Of a stretch of DNA of 64,000 nucleotides, positions 50,213-59,603 are shown piece by piece; the stretch's first letter is position 1; each line of letters opens with the position of its first letter. The position numbers and the translations under genes were made by a program. The notes under the pieces were generated by a model. It made no database searches and had not been told where the DNA came from. It saw nothing but the letters and a program-made list of their open reading frames with translations. The stretch is from Marinobacterium sp. xm-d-530 (GTDB lineage Bacteria > Pseudomonadota > Gammaproteobacteria > Pseudomonadales > Balneatricaceae), in the NCBI RefSeq assembly GCF_013283365.1, contig NZ_WBYM01000004.1:281180-345179 (forward strand), read 5' to 3'.

Positions 50213-50631
50213 TGTTTTTCTCCCTATGACCTTCTTGAACTATAACTCGCACAATGAAGTCGCGCTAGCAAGATGGAGGTTTTTTGTGAAAATGTCGAAA
50301 TCGTTGAAAAGTTGCTCTTTTTTTAAACAATTTAGCCGCTGCGACGGTTGAAGTTACTGCGCTGCAGTGCGAAAATTTAAAGCTTACTGTTATATGCAAA
50401 TAACCCCGCGTGTAGCAGGCATTTAAAAGGCTTACTAAGCATTACCCAGCTCAGGTCTAACGCTGCTGGTAGAGAGATCCTTGTTTCAGTGGTATCGAGT
50501 GCTTTTTGTGTTAGCGCACACCCGTATTGATGACGTTTTGGCGGACAATCCCGCTGGCGCTGCACCCACTCATTCATGAATCAGACAAAGACAGAGTGTT
50601 GAATAGACAACACAATATTGAGGGTAAAAAG
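50213..50631. other. Long leader/intergenic region before ilvI
   Basis: This 419-bp stretch holds no convincing gene. A tiny frame MQITPRVAGI (50394-50426) lacks a ribosome site and is not rich in branched-chain codons, so I do not call an attenuator. An upstream ATG at 50527 is in frame with ilvI but extends the protein by 35 atypical residues. It probably contains the ilvIH promoter and a long 5' leader, but no clear -10/-35 pair stands out. Confidence 0.5.
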
Positions 50632-52347
50632 GTGGAACTACTTTCAGGTGCGGAAATGGTCGTACGCGCGCTTCGTGATGAAGGCGTTAAGTACATCTAC
50701 GGCTATCCTGGCGGCGCATTGCTACACGTTTACGATGCGATCTTCCAACAGGATGAAGTTGAGCACATTCTTGTTCGTCACGAACAAGCAGCAACACACA
50801 TGGCGGATGCCTACGCTCGTGCAACTAACAAAGCAGGTGTCGCGCTAGTAACTTCTGGCCCAGGTGCAACGAATGCGGTGACTGGCATCGCAACGGCTTA
50901 CATGGATTCGATTCCAATGGTCGTGATTACAGGTCAGGTTATGAGCTACCTGATCGGTGAGGACGCATTCCAAGAGACGGATATGCTTGGCATCTCTCGT
51001 CCGATCGTTAAACACAGCTTCAGTGTGCAGCGTCCAGAGGATATCCCTTCGATCATTAAGAAGGCATTCCACATCGCACAGAGCGGTCGTCCGGGTCCAG
51101 TGGTTGTAGATATCCCTAAAGATATGACGACGCCAACTGAGCGTTACCCATACGACTACCCAGCAAACGTGAAAATGCGCTCTTACGGCCCTATCAGTCG
51201 TGGCCACAGTGGTCAGATCAAGAAAGCCGTTGATATGTTGCTAGCGGCTAAGCGTCCTGTGATCTACACCGGTGGTGGTGTCATCATGGGTGACGCAAGC
51301 GAAGAGCTGGTTAAACTGGCACAAGAGCTTAACTACCCAGTGACTAATACCCTAATGGGTCTTGGCGGCTACCCAGGTACTGATCGTCAATCATTGGGCA
51401 TGCTGGGTATGCACGGTAGTTACGAAGCCAACATGGCAATGCACCACTCAGACTTCATTCTTGCGGTGGGTGCGCGATTCGATGACCGCGTTACCAACGG
51501 CACTGATAAGTTCTGTCCAACAGCGCGCATTGCACACATCGATATCGATCCTGCGTCGATCTCTAAGACGATCGATGTGGATGTGCCGATTGTAGGTCCA
51601 GCTAAAGCGGTTCTTAAAGAGATGCTTGAGTTGGTGGCTGAAGCGAAGACTCAGCCAGATGCTGAAGCGATCGCAAACTGGTGGAAACAGATCGATGAGT
51701 GGCGACAACGCCACGGTGGCCGTTTTGAGCTAGGCGACAAGATGAAGCCTCAGCAGGTTATCGAGATGCTCTCTAAAGTGACTAATGGTGATGCGTTTGT
51801 CTGTTCTGACGTTGGTCAGCACCAGATGTTTGCAGCCCAGTACTACAAGTTCAACAAGCCAAACCGTTGGATTAACTCTGGCGGCCTAGGCACCATGGGC
51901 TTTGGTCTTCCGGCTGCGATGGGGGTTAAGTTGAACTTCCCTGACGCTGACGTTGCGTGTGTTACCGGTGAAGGCTCTATTCAGATGAATATCCAAGAGC
52001 TATCAACCTGTAAACAGTACGATCTGCCAGTGAAGATCATCAACCTAAACAACCAGTCGTTGGGTATGGTTCGCCAGTGGCAAGATATGAACTATGAGTC
52101 ACGTCACTCGCAGTCTTACATGAAGTCACTACCAGACTTTATCAAGCTGGTTGAATCCTACGGTCACGTCGGTATGAAGGTTGAGCGTTACGAAGATCTA
52201 GAAGGCGCAATGCGTGAAGCGTTCGCTATGAAAGATCGTCTAGTCTTCATGGATATCTATGTTGATCCATTTGAGCACGTCTACCCAATGCAGGTTCCAC
52301 GTGGCTCTATGCGTGATATGTGGTTGAACAAAACGGAGAGGACTTAA
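50632..52347 (+). CDS. ilvI: Acetolactate synthase large subunit
   Basis: The start is set at GTG 50632, preceded by GAGGG, giving 571 residues beginning [14 protein letters not shown], like E. coli IlvI; the in-frame ATG at 50527 adds 35 residues unlike the family. The thiamine-diphosphate enzyme shows the catalytic Glu in [16 protein letters not shown] and the TPP motif [29 protein letters not shown] (GDG variant GEG). It makes acetolactate or acetohydroxybutyrate for valine, leucine and isoleucine. ilvH follows 3 bp later. Confidence 0.96.
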   Translation: MELLSGAEMVVRALRDEGVKYIYGYPGGALLHVYDAIFQQDEVEHILVRHEQAATHMADAYARATNKAGVALVTSGPGATNAVTGIATAYMDSIPMVVITGQVMSYLIGEDAFQETDMLGISRPIVKHSFSVQRPEDIPSIIKKAFHIAQSGRPGPVVVDIPKDMTTPTERYPYDYPANVKMRSYGPISRGHSGQIKKAVDMLLAAKRPVIYTGGGVIMGDASEELVKLAQELNYPVTNTLMGLGGYPGTDRQSLGMLGMHGSYEANMAMHHSDFILAVGARFDDRVTNGTDKFCPTARIAHIDIDPASISKTIDVDVPIVGPAKAVLKEMLELVAEAKTQPDAEAIANWWKQIDEWRQRHGGRFELGDKMKPQQVIEMLSKVTNGDAFVCSDVGQHQMFAAQYYKFNKPNRWINSGGLGTMGFGLPAAMGVKLNFPDADVACVTGEGSIQMNIQELSTCKQYDLPVKIINLNNQSLGMVRQWQDMNYESRHSQSYMKSLPDFIKLVESYGHVGMKVERYEDLEGAMREAFAMKDRLVFMDIYVDPFEHVYPMQVPRGSMRDMWLNKTERT

Positions 52348-52350
52348 ACG

Positions 52351-52842
52351 ATGCGTCATATCATTTCAGTTCTCCTAGAGAACGAACCCGGTGCACTGTC
52401 ACGTGTTGTTGGCCTGTTCTCACAGCGCAACTACAACATTGAATCGCTCACGGTAGCCCCAACTGAAGATCCAACGCTGTCTCGTTTGACAGTAACAACC
52501 ATCGGTAATGACCGTGTTGTTGAGCAGATCACCAAGCAGTTGAACAAGCTAATCGATGTCGTGAAGGTTGTTGATCTATCGGAAGGCGACCATATCGAAC
52601 GCGAAGTTATGATGATCAAGCTGAAAGCAAACGGTCAGATGCGCGCAGAGATCAAGCGTACTGCTGATATCTTCCGTGGCCACATCATCGATGTAACGCC
52701 GAACACCTACACCGTTCAGTTGATTGGTGACTCGGCTAAGTTGGATGCATTTATTGCAGCCTTAGGTACCGCATCGATTCTTGAAGTGGTTCGCTCGGGC
52801 GTATCCGGTATTGCTCGCGGCGAGAAAGTATTGAGCGTTTAA
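52351..52842 (+). CDS. ilvH: Acetolactate synthase small (regulatory) subunit
   Basis: A 163-residue protein with an N-terminal ACT domain (about 3-77, HIISVLLENEPGALSRVVGLFSQRNYNIESLTVAP) that binds valine, and a C-terminal domain (about 80-160) ending GIARGEKVLSV. It activates IlvI and confers feedback inhibition. A terminator follows, so ilvC is not in this operon. Confidence 0.97.
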   Translation: MRHIISVLLENEPGALSRVVGLFSQRNYNIESLTVAPTEDPTLSRLTVTTIGNDRVVEQITKQLNKLIDVVKVVDLSEGDHIEREVMMIKLKANGQMRAEIKRTADIFRGHIIDVTPNTYTVQLIGDSAKLDAFIAALGTASILEVVRSGVSGIARGEKVLSV

Positions 52843-52859
52843 CGCATTTCATACTTCGA

Positions 52860-52888
52860 AAATCCCGGCTTTTGCTGGGATTTTTTTT
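52860..52888 (+). terminator. Terminator after ilvH
   Basis: An AAATCCCGGC / GCTGGGATTT stem (one wobble pair, TTTT loop) is followed by a run of T. It closes the ilvIH transcript. Confidence 0.85.
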
Positions 52889-52995
52889 GTCTAAAAATAG
52901 ACTTGTTTGCCTCTCTGTTTAGGGATAAGGTTGACTGATCGGTCCAGATTTCTGATGACCAATCAAACTTCGATCACAAATAAGGAACACCAATA

Positions 52996-54000
52996 ATGAA
53001 ACGTGTAGTTTTGAAAACACTCGCTCTTTCAGTAGCGGTAGCTTCAGCATCGGCTCAAGCGGCAGACCTAAATCCAGCTGTTGTTTTTGACATGGGTGGT
53101 AAGTTCGATAAATCGTTTAACCAGTCTGTTTATAACGGCATGGAGCGATTTAAAGAGGAGAGCGGTGTTAACTACCGTGAGTTCGAGGTGACTAATGCAT
53201 CACAGCGTGAACAGGCGATCCGTCGTTTTGCGCAGCGTGGTGCTAATCCAATCATCAGCGTTGGCTTCGCCCAAGCTGCGGCCGTTGATAAAGTGGCCGG
53301 TGAGTTTCCAGATGCACGCATCACTCTGATCGATATGGTGGTTGATAAGCCAAACGTTCAGTCTGTTGTCTTCAATGAGCACGAGGGTTCATTCCTTGTC
53401 GGTATGCTTGCCGCAATGAAATCAGAAACAGGAACTGTCAGCTTTGTCGGTGGTATGGATATCCCACTGATTCGTAAATTTGAGTGTGGTTATGCTCAAG
53501 GTGCTCAGTACGTTAACAAAGATATCAACGTGATTCGTAACATGACCGGTACGACGCCAAGCGCTTGGAATGACCCAGCGAAAGGTGCTGAGCTGGCTGT
53601 TAGTCAGTTCGACCGTGGTTCTGATGTTGTCTATGCAGCAGCGGGCGGTACGGGCGTTGGTGTCTACCAAGCTGCGGCTGACTCTGGCAAATACGCAATT
53701 GGTGTCGACTCTAACCAGAACTACCTGCAGCCAGGTACGATGCTAACCTCTATGGTTAAGCGTGTTGATGTAGCGGCGTATAACTCGCTTAAAGCGATGC
53801 AGGATGGCACTTGGCAAGCGGGTTTCCAAGCGCTTGGTCTAGCGCAGGGCGGTGTCGATTGGGCACTTGATGAGCACAACGAAGCGCTGATCACCGCTGA
53901 GATGAAATCGGCTGTTGAAGCTGCGAAAAAAGCGATCATCGCTGGTGAAATCAAAGTTCACGACTACATGAGTGACAACAGCTGTCCAGCACTCGACTAA
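52996..54000 (+). CDS. BMP-family ABC transporter substrate-binding protein
   Basis: A 334-residue periplasmic protein. The signal peptide (MKRVVLKTLALSVAVASASAQA) is followed by AVVFDMGGKFDKSFNQSVYNG, the typical BMP/Med start. The BMP family (PnrA-like) binds purine nucleosides or related compounds, with the pocket formed by residues around FDKSFNQS, GGTGVGVY and GVDSNQ. It lies first in an ABC importer operon with a nucleoside hydrolase. Purine nucleoside binding is inferred from family and operon. Confidence 0.9.
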   Translation: MKRVVLKTLALSVAVASASAQAADLNPAVVFDMGGKFDKSFNQSVYNGMERFKEESGVNYREFEVTNASQREQAIRRFAQRGANPIISVGFAQAAAVDKVAGEFPDARITLIDMVVDKPNVQSVVFNEHEGSFLVGMLAAMKSETGTVSFVGGMDIPLIRKFECGYAQGAQYVNKDINVIRNMTGTTPSAWNDPAKGAELAVSQFDRGSDVVYAAAGGTGVGVYQAAADSGKYAIGVDSNQNYLQPGTMLTSMVKRVDVAAYNSLKAMQDGTWQAGFQALGLAQGGVDWALDEHNEALITAEMKSAVEAAKKAIIAGEIKVHDYMSDNSCPALD

Positions 54001-54017
54001 GATAGAGGTCTAACCGA

Positions 54018-55607
54018 GTGGTGACACAACCTATACAGGATCCCAATCGGGATCCTGTTTCTTATTCAATTCAGTTAGCGAAGATTAATAAACACTTCGG
54101 TGCCGTCAAAGCCAATGTCGACGTTGATCTGAATGTCGTTAAAGGTGAGATACACGCCATCGTTGGTGAAAACGGTGCCGGAAAGTCGACACTGATGAGT
54201 ATCCTCTATGGGTTTTACGAGGCCGATAGTGGTTCTATCCATGTGGATGGCAAAGTGGTCAGTATCACTGACTCGAAACGCGCTATCGAGCTAGGGATTG
54301 GCATGGTCCATCAACACTTCATGTTGGTGGATAATTTCACGGTGCTTGAGAATATCGTGCTGGGCGCTGAAGGTAGCTGGTCTTTAACGCATTCACTCGC
54401 TAAAGCACGTAAAAAACTGCAAGAGATCTCAGACCGTTATGGGCTGAATGTCGATCTGGATGCGGTGGTTTCACATCTTCCAGTCGGTTTGCAGCAGCGT
54501 GTAGAGATTCTTAAAGCGCTCTATCGTGACGCCAAAATTCTGATTCTGGATGAGCCTACCGGTGTTTTAACCCCTCAAGAGGTTGATCAACTCTTTGCGA
54601 TTTTAAAAACACTTAAATCACAAGGTGTCAGCGTTCTACTGATCACCCATAAGCTGCAAGAGGTGATTGCGATCAGTGATCAGGTCTCTGTTATGCGAGC
54701 TGGGACCATGGTGGCGACCGTAAACACTGCGGAGACCAGTCGTGAAGCACTCGCTGAGCTTATGGTCGGCCGTAAGGTTCTGTTACGGGTAGATAAACAA
54801 GAAGCAAACCCGGGCGCAGCGCTTCTTAAAGTAGATTCGCTAACCTGGCGTGATGACACCAATGTTCCTCGTTTGGACGATGTGTCGTTCACGGTGAATG
54901 CGGGAGAAATCGTCGGTGTTGCCGGAGTGTCTGGTAATGGTCAAACCGAACTTCTAGGTCTGTTGTCGGGCATGCTCGATGTGCAGCAAGGGCAGATTAA
55001 TATTGAAGGTGTCTGCATTGATGCTCAGCATCAAATGACGCCTAAACAGATTCGTCACCTCGGCGTCGGACATGTGGCAGAGGATCGGCACCGTGATGGC
55101 ATGGTGGGTGCGTTTAGCGCAGAAGAGACGGCCATCATGGGCTTTCAAGATGAGCCGGAGTTCAATGGCTCGATTTTGCAAAATCGCTCTGCCATCACTG
55201 AGCACTGTCAGGAGTTAATGAGTACCTTTGATGTGCGCCCAGTGGATCCCAATCTCAAATCGGCCAGTTTCTCTGGCGGTAATCAACAGAAACTCTGTAT
55301 CGCACGTGAGATGAACGCTACACCTAAAGTGTTACTGGTGGGACAACCGACACGTGGCGTCGATATCGGTGCGATCGAGTTTATACATCAGCAGATTGTT
55401 GCGCTGCGTGATCAAGGAAGTGCTGTGTTAGTCGTCTCTGTAGAGTTAGAAGAGATCCTGTCGTTGTGTGATCGAGTGCTGGTGATGTCAGAAGGGCGCA
55501 TCGTGGGTAATGTGTTGGCTTCAGAAACCGATGCGCGCTCGTTAGGGTTAATGATGTCCAGCTCAAGAAGCGGTGATCAAATGGCTCAGCAGGGGGGGCA
55601 ATCATGA
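54018..55607 (+). CDS. ABC transporter ATP-binding protein (two ATPase domains, sugar/nucleoside type)
   Basis: A 529-residue protein with two nucleotide-binding domains. The first (about 15-245) has Walker A GENGAGKSTLM, LPVGLQQRVEILKAL (degenerate signature) and Walker B ILILDEPT. The second (about 265-510) has GVSGNGQTELLG in place of a standard Walker A, and SGGNQQKLCIAREM with VGQPTRGVDIG. The asymmetric second domain is usual for this family. The start is a GTG (54018 or 54021), after GAGG. A strong hairpin lies in codons 6-14. Confidence 0.93.
   Translation: MVTQPIQDPNRDPVSYSIQLAKINKHFGAVKANVDVDLNVVKGEIHAIVGENGAGKSTLMSILYGFYEADSGSIHVDGKVVSITDSKRAIELGIGMVHQHFMLVDNFTVLENIVLGAEGSWSLTHSLAKARKKLQEISDRYGLNVDLDAVVSHLPVGLQQRVEILKALYRDAKILILDEPTGVLTPQEVDQLFAILKTLKSQGVSVLLITHKLQEVIAISDQVSVMRAGTMVATVNTAETSREALAELMVGRKVLLRVDKQEANPGAALLKVDSLTWRDDTNVPRLDDVSFTVNAGEIVGVAGVSGNGQTELLGLLSGMLDVQQGQINIEGVCIDAQHQMTPKQIRHLGVGHVAEDRHRDGMVGAFSAEETAIMGFQDEPEFNGSILQNRSAITEHCQELMSTFDVRPVDPNLKSASFSGGNQQKLCIAREMNATPKVLLVGQPTRGVDIGAIEFIHQQIVALRDQGSAVLVVSVELEEILSLCDRVLVMSEGRIVGNVLASETDARSLGLMMSSSRSGDQMAQQGGQS
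54035..54058 (+). other. Perfect hairpin inside the start of the ABC ATPase coding region
   Basis: ACAGGATCCC and GGGATCCTGT form a 10-bp perfect stem with an AATC loop, followed by TTTCTTATT. It lies in codons 6-14 of the ATPase gene and just after the substrate-binding protein gene. It could lower translation or transcription of the downstream genes relative to the binding protein. Confidence 0.6.
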
Positions 55608-56719
55608 GTCGTCGTGCAAAGCTCCCTGCTTGGGCAGACATTGGACTAATTCCGTTAATCAATGTCTTGTTGGCGTTTTTGTCAGCCGGTGTTGTGGTGG
55701 CTCTGATTGGTGAAAGCCCATTAGAGGCGGTGCAAGTACTTATTCGTGGCGCCTTTGGATACGATGAAGGGGTTGGCTATACGCTCTACTACACAACCAA
55801 CTTTATCTTTACCGGTTTGGCGGTAGCCGTCGCATTCCATGCGGGGCTATTCAATATCGGTGGGGAGGGGCAGGCGTATATAGGTGGTTTAGGTGTGGGA
55901 CTGATCTGTCTCGCTTTAGATCATCTTTTGCCATGGTGGGCTCTGCTACCTCTGGCCATTATTGCTGGATCCTTATTTGGTGCTGCTTGGGCGTTTATAC
56001 CCGGCTATTTGCAAGCTTATCGCGGTAGTCATGTGGTGATTACTACCATTATGTTCAACTTCATTGCGTCTGCATTGATGGTCTATCTATTGGTGAATGT
56101 GCTGATTCAACCGGGTTCCATGTCACCAGAGACACGAGCGATTGCTCCCGAATCGACACTGCCGCTGATGCATGAGTTCTTTGCGTTTTTTGGGATCAAG
56201 ATTACTCAAACGCCGCTTAATCTGTCTCTTTTTGTTGCACTATTGGCTTGTCTGTTTGTCTGGGTGCTTATTTGGAAAACTCGTTGGGGCTATGCCATTC
56301 GCATGATCGGTTTCAATGAGTCAGCTGCGGTCTATAGCGGAATCAATCCAAAACGAATGGTCGTCATTGCGATGATGATTTCAGGCTCTTTGGCCGGATT
56401 GGTCGCAATCAATGAGGTGATGGGGGCACAAGAGCGTGTCGGTTTAGACTTCGTCTCTGGTGCTGGGTTTACTGGCATCGCTGTCGCCTTGATGGGGCGC
56501 AATCACCCATTGGGTATTATCATTGCTAGCCTGCTGTTTGGCGCGCTATTTCAGGGTGGGGCAGAGTTGGCGTTTGAGTTTTCAACCATCACACGTGATC
56601 TTGTTGTGGTGATTCAAGGCTTGGTCATTCTGTTCTGCGGTGCTCTGGCCTACATGATGCGTGGACCGCTGGAACGACTCTTTGCATTGGTTTCCCGCTC
56701 AAGTCAGGAGGAGCGATAA
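55604..56719 (+). CDS. ABC transporter permease (BPD_transp_2 type)
   Basis: A 371-residue inner-membrane permease with about nine or ten helices. The ...ISGSLAGLVAINEVMG and GFTGIAVALMGRNHPLGIIIASLLFGAL segments are the EAA-like conserved regions of BPD_transp_2 permeases. It overlaps the ATPase gene by four bases (ATGA) and the second permease by one base. It forms the importer channel with the next gene. Confidence 0.92.
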   Translation: MSRRAKLPAWADIGLIPLINVLLAFLSAGVVVALIGESPLEAVQVLIRGAFGYDEGVGYTLYYTTNFIFTGLAVAVAFHAGLFNIGGEGQAYIGGLGVGLICLALDHLLPWWALLPLAIIAGSLFGAAWAFIPGYLQAYRGSHVVITTIMFNFIASALMVYLLVNVLIQPGSMSPETRAIAPESTLPLMHEFFAFFGIKITQTPLNLSLFVALLACLFVWVLIWKTRWGYAIRMIGFNESAAVYSGINPKRMVVIAMMISGSLAGLVAINEVMGAQERVGLDFVSGAGFTGIAVALMGRNHPLGIIIASLLFGALFQGGAELAFEFSTITRDLVVVIQGLVILFCGALAYMMRGPLERLFALVSRSSQEER

Positions 56720-57693
56720 TGGAGTTTTCTGTTCAGTTAATCTCTGCATTAGATTCCACACTTCGTCTGGCGGCACCGTTAATTTTATGTGCCATGGCGG
56801 GTCTCTTTTCAGAGCGCTCGGGTATTGTAGATATCGGCTTAGAGGGCAAGATGCTAGCGGGTGCCTTTGCGGCGGCGGCAATGACGGCTGTAACGGGTTC
56901 GGTATGGTTAGGTCTGCTTGCTGCCATATTGGTCTCAATTATGATGGCGTTACTGCATGGTTTTGCCTGTATCACTCACCGAGGTGATCAGGTCGTCAGT
57001 GGTTTGGCTATCAATATCTTAGCGGCAGGTTTGACTGTTGTGTTGGGTATTGCCTGGTTCCGTCGCGGTGGGCAGACACCCTCTCTAACTTCAGAAGAGC
57101 GCTTTGGCCCTCTAACCTGGCCGTTGAGTGAGTGGTTGTCGGATGTTCCGCTACTAGGGCCCATCTATACAGAGCTACTCAGTGGACACAATCTATTGGT
57201 CTATGTCGCTTTGATGGCGGTACCGATGACGGCTTGGATCGTTTTTAAAACTCGTTTTGGGTTAAGGCTTCGTGCAGTCGGTGAGAATCCGCAGGCGGTT
57301 GATACCGCCGGGATTTCAGTCGCTTGGTTGCGTTACCGTGCCGTCATTATGGCGGGTCTGCTCTGTGGTTTAGCAGGTGCTTACCTCTCTATCGCGTTGG
57401 GTGCAGGTTTCATTAAAGATATGTCGGCCGGTAAGGGGTACATCGCACTGGCCGCACTTATTTTTGGTAAGTGGCGTCCATTCCCCGCACTCTTCGCTTG
57501 TCTTCTATTTGGTTTCTTAGAAGCCGTAGCAACCCGCATGCAGGGGGTTCAACTGCCCGTTGTTGGCGAAATTGATGTACAGCTGATGCAGGCACTTCCT
57601 TACATTCTTACCGTTATTCTGTTGGCGGGTTTCATTGGTCGGGCGATCGCACCTAAAGCGATTGGTACCCCTTACAGTAAAGATCGAGCATAA
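56719..57693 (+). CDS. ABC transporter permease (second subunit, BPD_transp_2 type)
   Basis: A 324-residue permease; the segment FSERSGIVDIGLEGKMLAGAFAAAA and the RFGLRLRAVGENPQAVDTAGISVAWLRYRAVIMAGLLCGLAGAYL loop are the hallmarks of the nucleoside/BMP-type second permease. It starts at the last base of the first permease and ends 2 bp before the nucleoside hydrolase. Confidence 0.92.
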   Translation: MEFSVQLISALDSTLRLAAPLILCAMAGLFSERSGIVDIGLEGKMLAGAFAAAAMTAVTGSVWLGLLAAILVSIMMALLHGFACITHRGDQVVSGLAINILAAGLTVVLGIAWFRRGGQTPSLTSEERFGPLTWPLSEWLSDVPLLGPIYTELLSGHNLLVYVALMAVPMTAWIVFKTRFGLRLRAVGENPQAVDTAGISVAWLRYRAVIMAGLLCGLAGAYLSIALGAGFIKDMSAGKGYIALAALIFGKWRPFPALFACLLFGFLEAVATRMQGVQLPVVGEIDVQLMQALPYILTVILLAGFIGRAIAPKAIGTPYSKDRA

Positions 57694-57695
57694 CA

Positions 57696-58655
57696 ATGGC
57701 ACAGCACAAGATTATTTTAGACACAGACCCTGGTATCGATGATGCGATGGCGATTTTTACCGCGATGGCACACCCTGATATTGAGCTGTTGGGCCTTACA
57801 ACAACCTTTGGCAATGTCTCTGTTGATCAGGCTACTCAAAATGCCCTTACGCTGGTTGAGATGGCCGGCTCTGAAACGCCCGTTGCACAGGGTGTTGCGA
57901 CGCCGATGATCAAGCCTCTAGCGGAATTTCCAGACTTTGTTCATGGAGTCGATGGGTTTGGTAATCTCAATTTAGCACCCCCTAAGAGAACATCGCTCCC
58001 TCAATCGGCGGCTGAATTCATTGTCGATCAAGCGAATCAGAACCCGGGTGAGATCGTTATCGTTGCGATTGGTCCTTTGGGTAACTTAGCTCAGGCGCTG
58101 CAGCTGGACCCTGAATTACCTAGCAAGATTAAGCAGGTTGTTATTATGGGTGGCGTGATTGCGAGTGATGGGAATGTCTCTCCGGTAGCTGAGGCTAATA
58201 TTCTCTCTGATCCGCACGCTGCCGATAAAGTGATGGCTGCGGCTTGGCCTTTGGTCATGGTAGGGCTCGATGTAACTCATCAGATTATGTTGCCTCGATC
58301 ACTGTTTGATCGTATTGCTAAAGAGAACGCCAAGGTGGGTTCATTTATGCAGAGTGCGGCTAAATTCTACATCGACTTTTACTCTAGCGTGCGGAATATT
58401 GATGGCTGCTATTCGCATGACGTTTCGGCCCTCGCTTATGTTGTGCATCCTGAGTTATTTGAAACGGTTTCAGGCCCAATCTGTGTTGCGACAGAAGGCG
58501 TTGCTATGGGTCAAACCATCATGAGTCGATTTGGCATACCCTATATGCTGGATTATTGGAAAGATCGTCCTGATCAGATGGCCTGCATGGGTGTTGACGA
58601 TGCTGGCGTGGTCGATTTTTTCGAAACAGCAATGACAAACAGTTACTGGAGCTAG
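57696..58655 (+). CDS. Inosine/uridine-preferring nucleoside hydrolase
   Basis: A 319-residue hydrolase that cleaves ribonucleosides to base and ribose. The calcium-binding N-terminal motif DTDPGIDDAMA (Asp9, 11, 15, 16) is intact, with GPLGNLAQAL and VGLDVTH further on and the active-site His near GCYSHDVSA. It follows the importer within 2 bp, so imported nucleosides would be hydrolysed at once. The exact base preference is not readable. Confidence 0.92.
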   Translation: MAQHKIILDTDPGIDDAMAIFTAMAHPDIELLGLTTTFGNVSVDQATQNALTLVEMAGSETPVAQGVATPMIKPLAEFPDFVHGVDGFGNLNLAPPKRTSLPQSAAEFIVDQANQNPGEIVIVAIGPLGNLAQALQLDPELPSKIKQVVIMGGVIASDGNVSPVAEANILSDPHAADKVMAAAWPLVMVGLDVTHQIMLPRSLFDRIAKENAKVGSFMQSAAKFYIDFYSSVRNIDGCYSHDVSALAYVVHPELFETVSGPICVATEGVAMGQTIMSRFGIPYMLDYWKDRPDQMACMGVDDAGVVDFFETAMTNSYWS

Positions 58656-58659
58656 TGGT

Positions 58660-59505
58660 ATGTCGAATTTTTTAGAAGCGGTCGATTATCAATCGGAAGG
58701 TGCCAGCGAGGCGTTTGTGAAATCGCTGCATGAGACCGGCTTCGGCGTCCTCAAAAATCACCCTATTGCCGAAGCGCAGGTTCGAGCCATTTATGACCAT
58801 TGGCAGGCCTTTTTTAATAGCGATCGCAAATCTGACTTTGACTATAACGTCGGTACTCAGGATGGCTTTTTCTCCAGCAAAATTTCTGAAGTGGCGAAAG
58901 ATCATACAGTTAAAGACATCAAAGAGTATTTTCACTACTACCCCTGGGGGCAGTGCCCTGAAGATTTGCGGGAGGAGTTACAGGCTTACTATTCTCAAAC
59001 CAGCTCATTAGCCTCTGAGTTGCTAGGCTGGGTCGAAGAGTTTAGCCCTGAAGAGGTGAAAGCAGGCTACCGTGAGCCACTACCCAACATGATCAATGGC
59101 AGTGAGCAGACGCTGCTCCGTGTGCTTCACTACCCTCCCTTTGATGGTAATGAAGAACCAGGTGCTATCCGTGCGGCCGCACACGGTGACATAAACCTGC
59201 TAACGATTTTGCCGGCGGCCAGTGAGCCAGGTTTGCAGGTTCTCAGCAAAACAGGTGAGTGGCTTGATGTACCGGCTGAGTTTGGTAATTTGATCGTGAA
59301 CATAGGCGATATGCTGCAAGAGGCATCGGCAGGTTATTTCCCGTCGACCATACATCGAGTGATCAACCCTGTTGGTGGCGCAACCAAAAAATCGCGCATC
59401 TCACTGCCGTTGTTTCTTCACCCTAGACCAGATGTGGTTCTATCGGATCGATACACAGCGGATAGCTATTTAAAAGAGCGGCTCAAAGAGTTGGGCGTTA
59501 TCTGA
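58660..59505 (+). CDS. 2-oxoglutarate/Fe(II)-dependent oxygenase (isopenicillin N synthase-like)
   Basis: A 281-residue non-haem iron oxygenase. The N-terminal DIOX-type region includes FVKSLHETGFGVLKNHPI, and the iron triad is H175, D177 (AHGDIN) and H232 (TIHRV), with the 2OG-binding R246-x-S248 (SRIS). It is the last gene of the nucleoside importer operon, 4 bp after the hydrolase. In other organisms members of this fold hydroxylate nucleobases (e.g. thymine-7-hydroxylase), so a base or nucleoside is the natural guess. That is inference from operon position. Confidence 0.87.
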   Translation: MSNFLEAVDYQSEGASEAFVKSLHETGFGVLKNHPIAEAQVRAIYDHWQAFFNSDRKSDFDYNVGTQDGFFSSKISEVAKDHTVKDIKEYFHYYPWGQCPEDLREELQAYYSQTSSLASELLGWVEEFSPEEVKAGYREPLPNMINGSEQTLLRVLHYPPFDGNEEPGAIRAAAHGDINLLTILPAASEPGLQVLSKTGEWLDVPAEFGNLIVNIGDMLQEASAGYFPSTIHRVINPVGGATKKSRISLPLFLHPRPDVVLSDRYTADSYLKERLKELGVI

Positions 59506-59509
59506 TCCT

Positions 59510-59535
59510 AAACCCGGCAATGTTCGGGTTTTTTT
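59510..59535 (+). terminator. Terminator after the oxygenase gene
   Basis: An AAACCCG / CGGGTTT stem with an 8-base loop is followed by a T run. It ends the nucleoside operon. Confidence 0.82.
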
Positions 59536-59603
59536 AGCGCAAAAATATCTGGAATATTCTTTGCATGCTAGGATAACTGGATGATCAATTATAAGGCGAT
59601 GCA

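Noticed and set aside
50394..50426. Ten-codon frame MQITPRVAGI as a possible ilv leader peptide
   Set aside because: No ribosome site, few branched-chain codons, and no matching attenuator hairpin.
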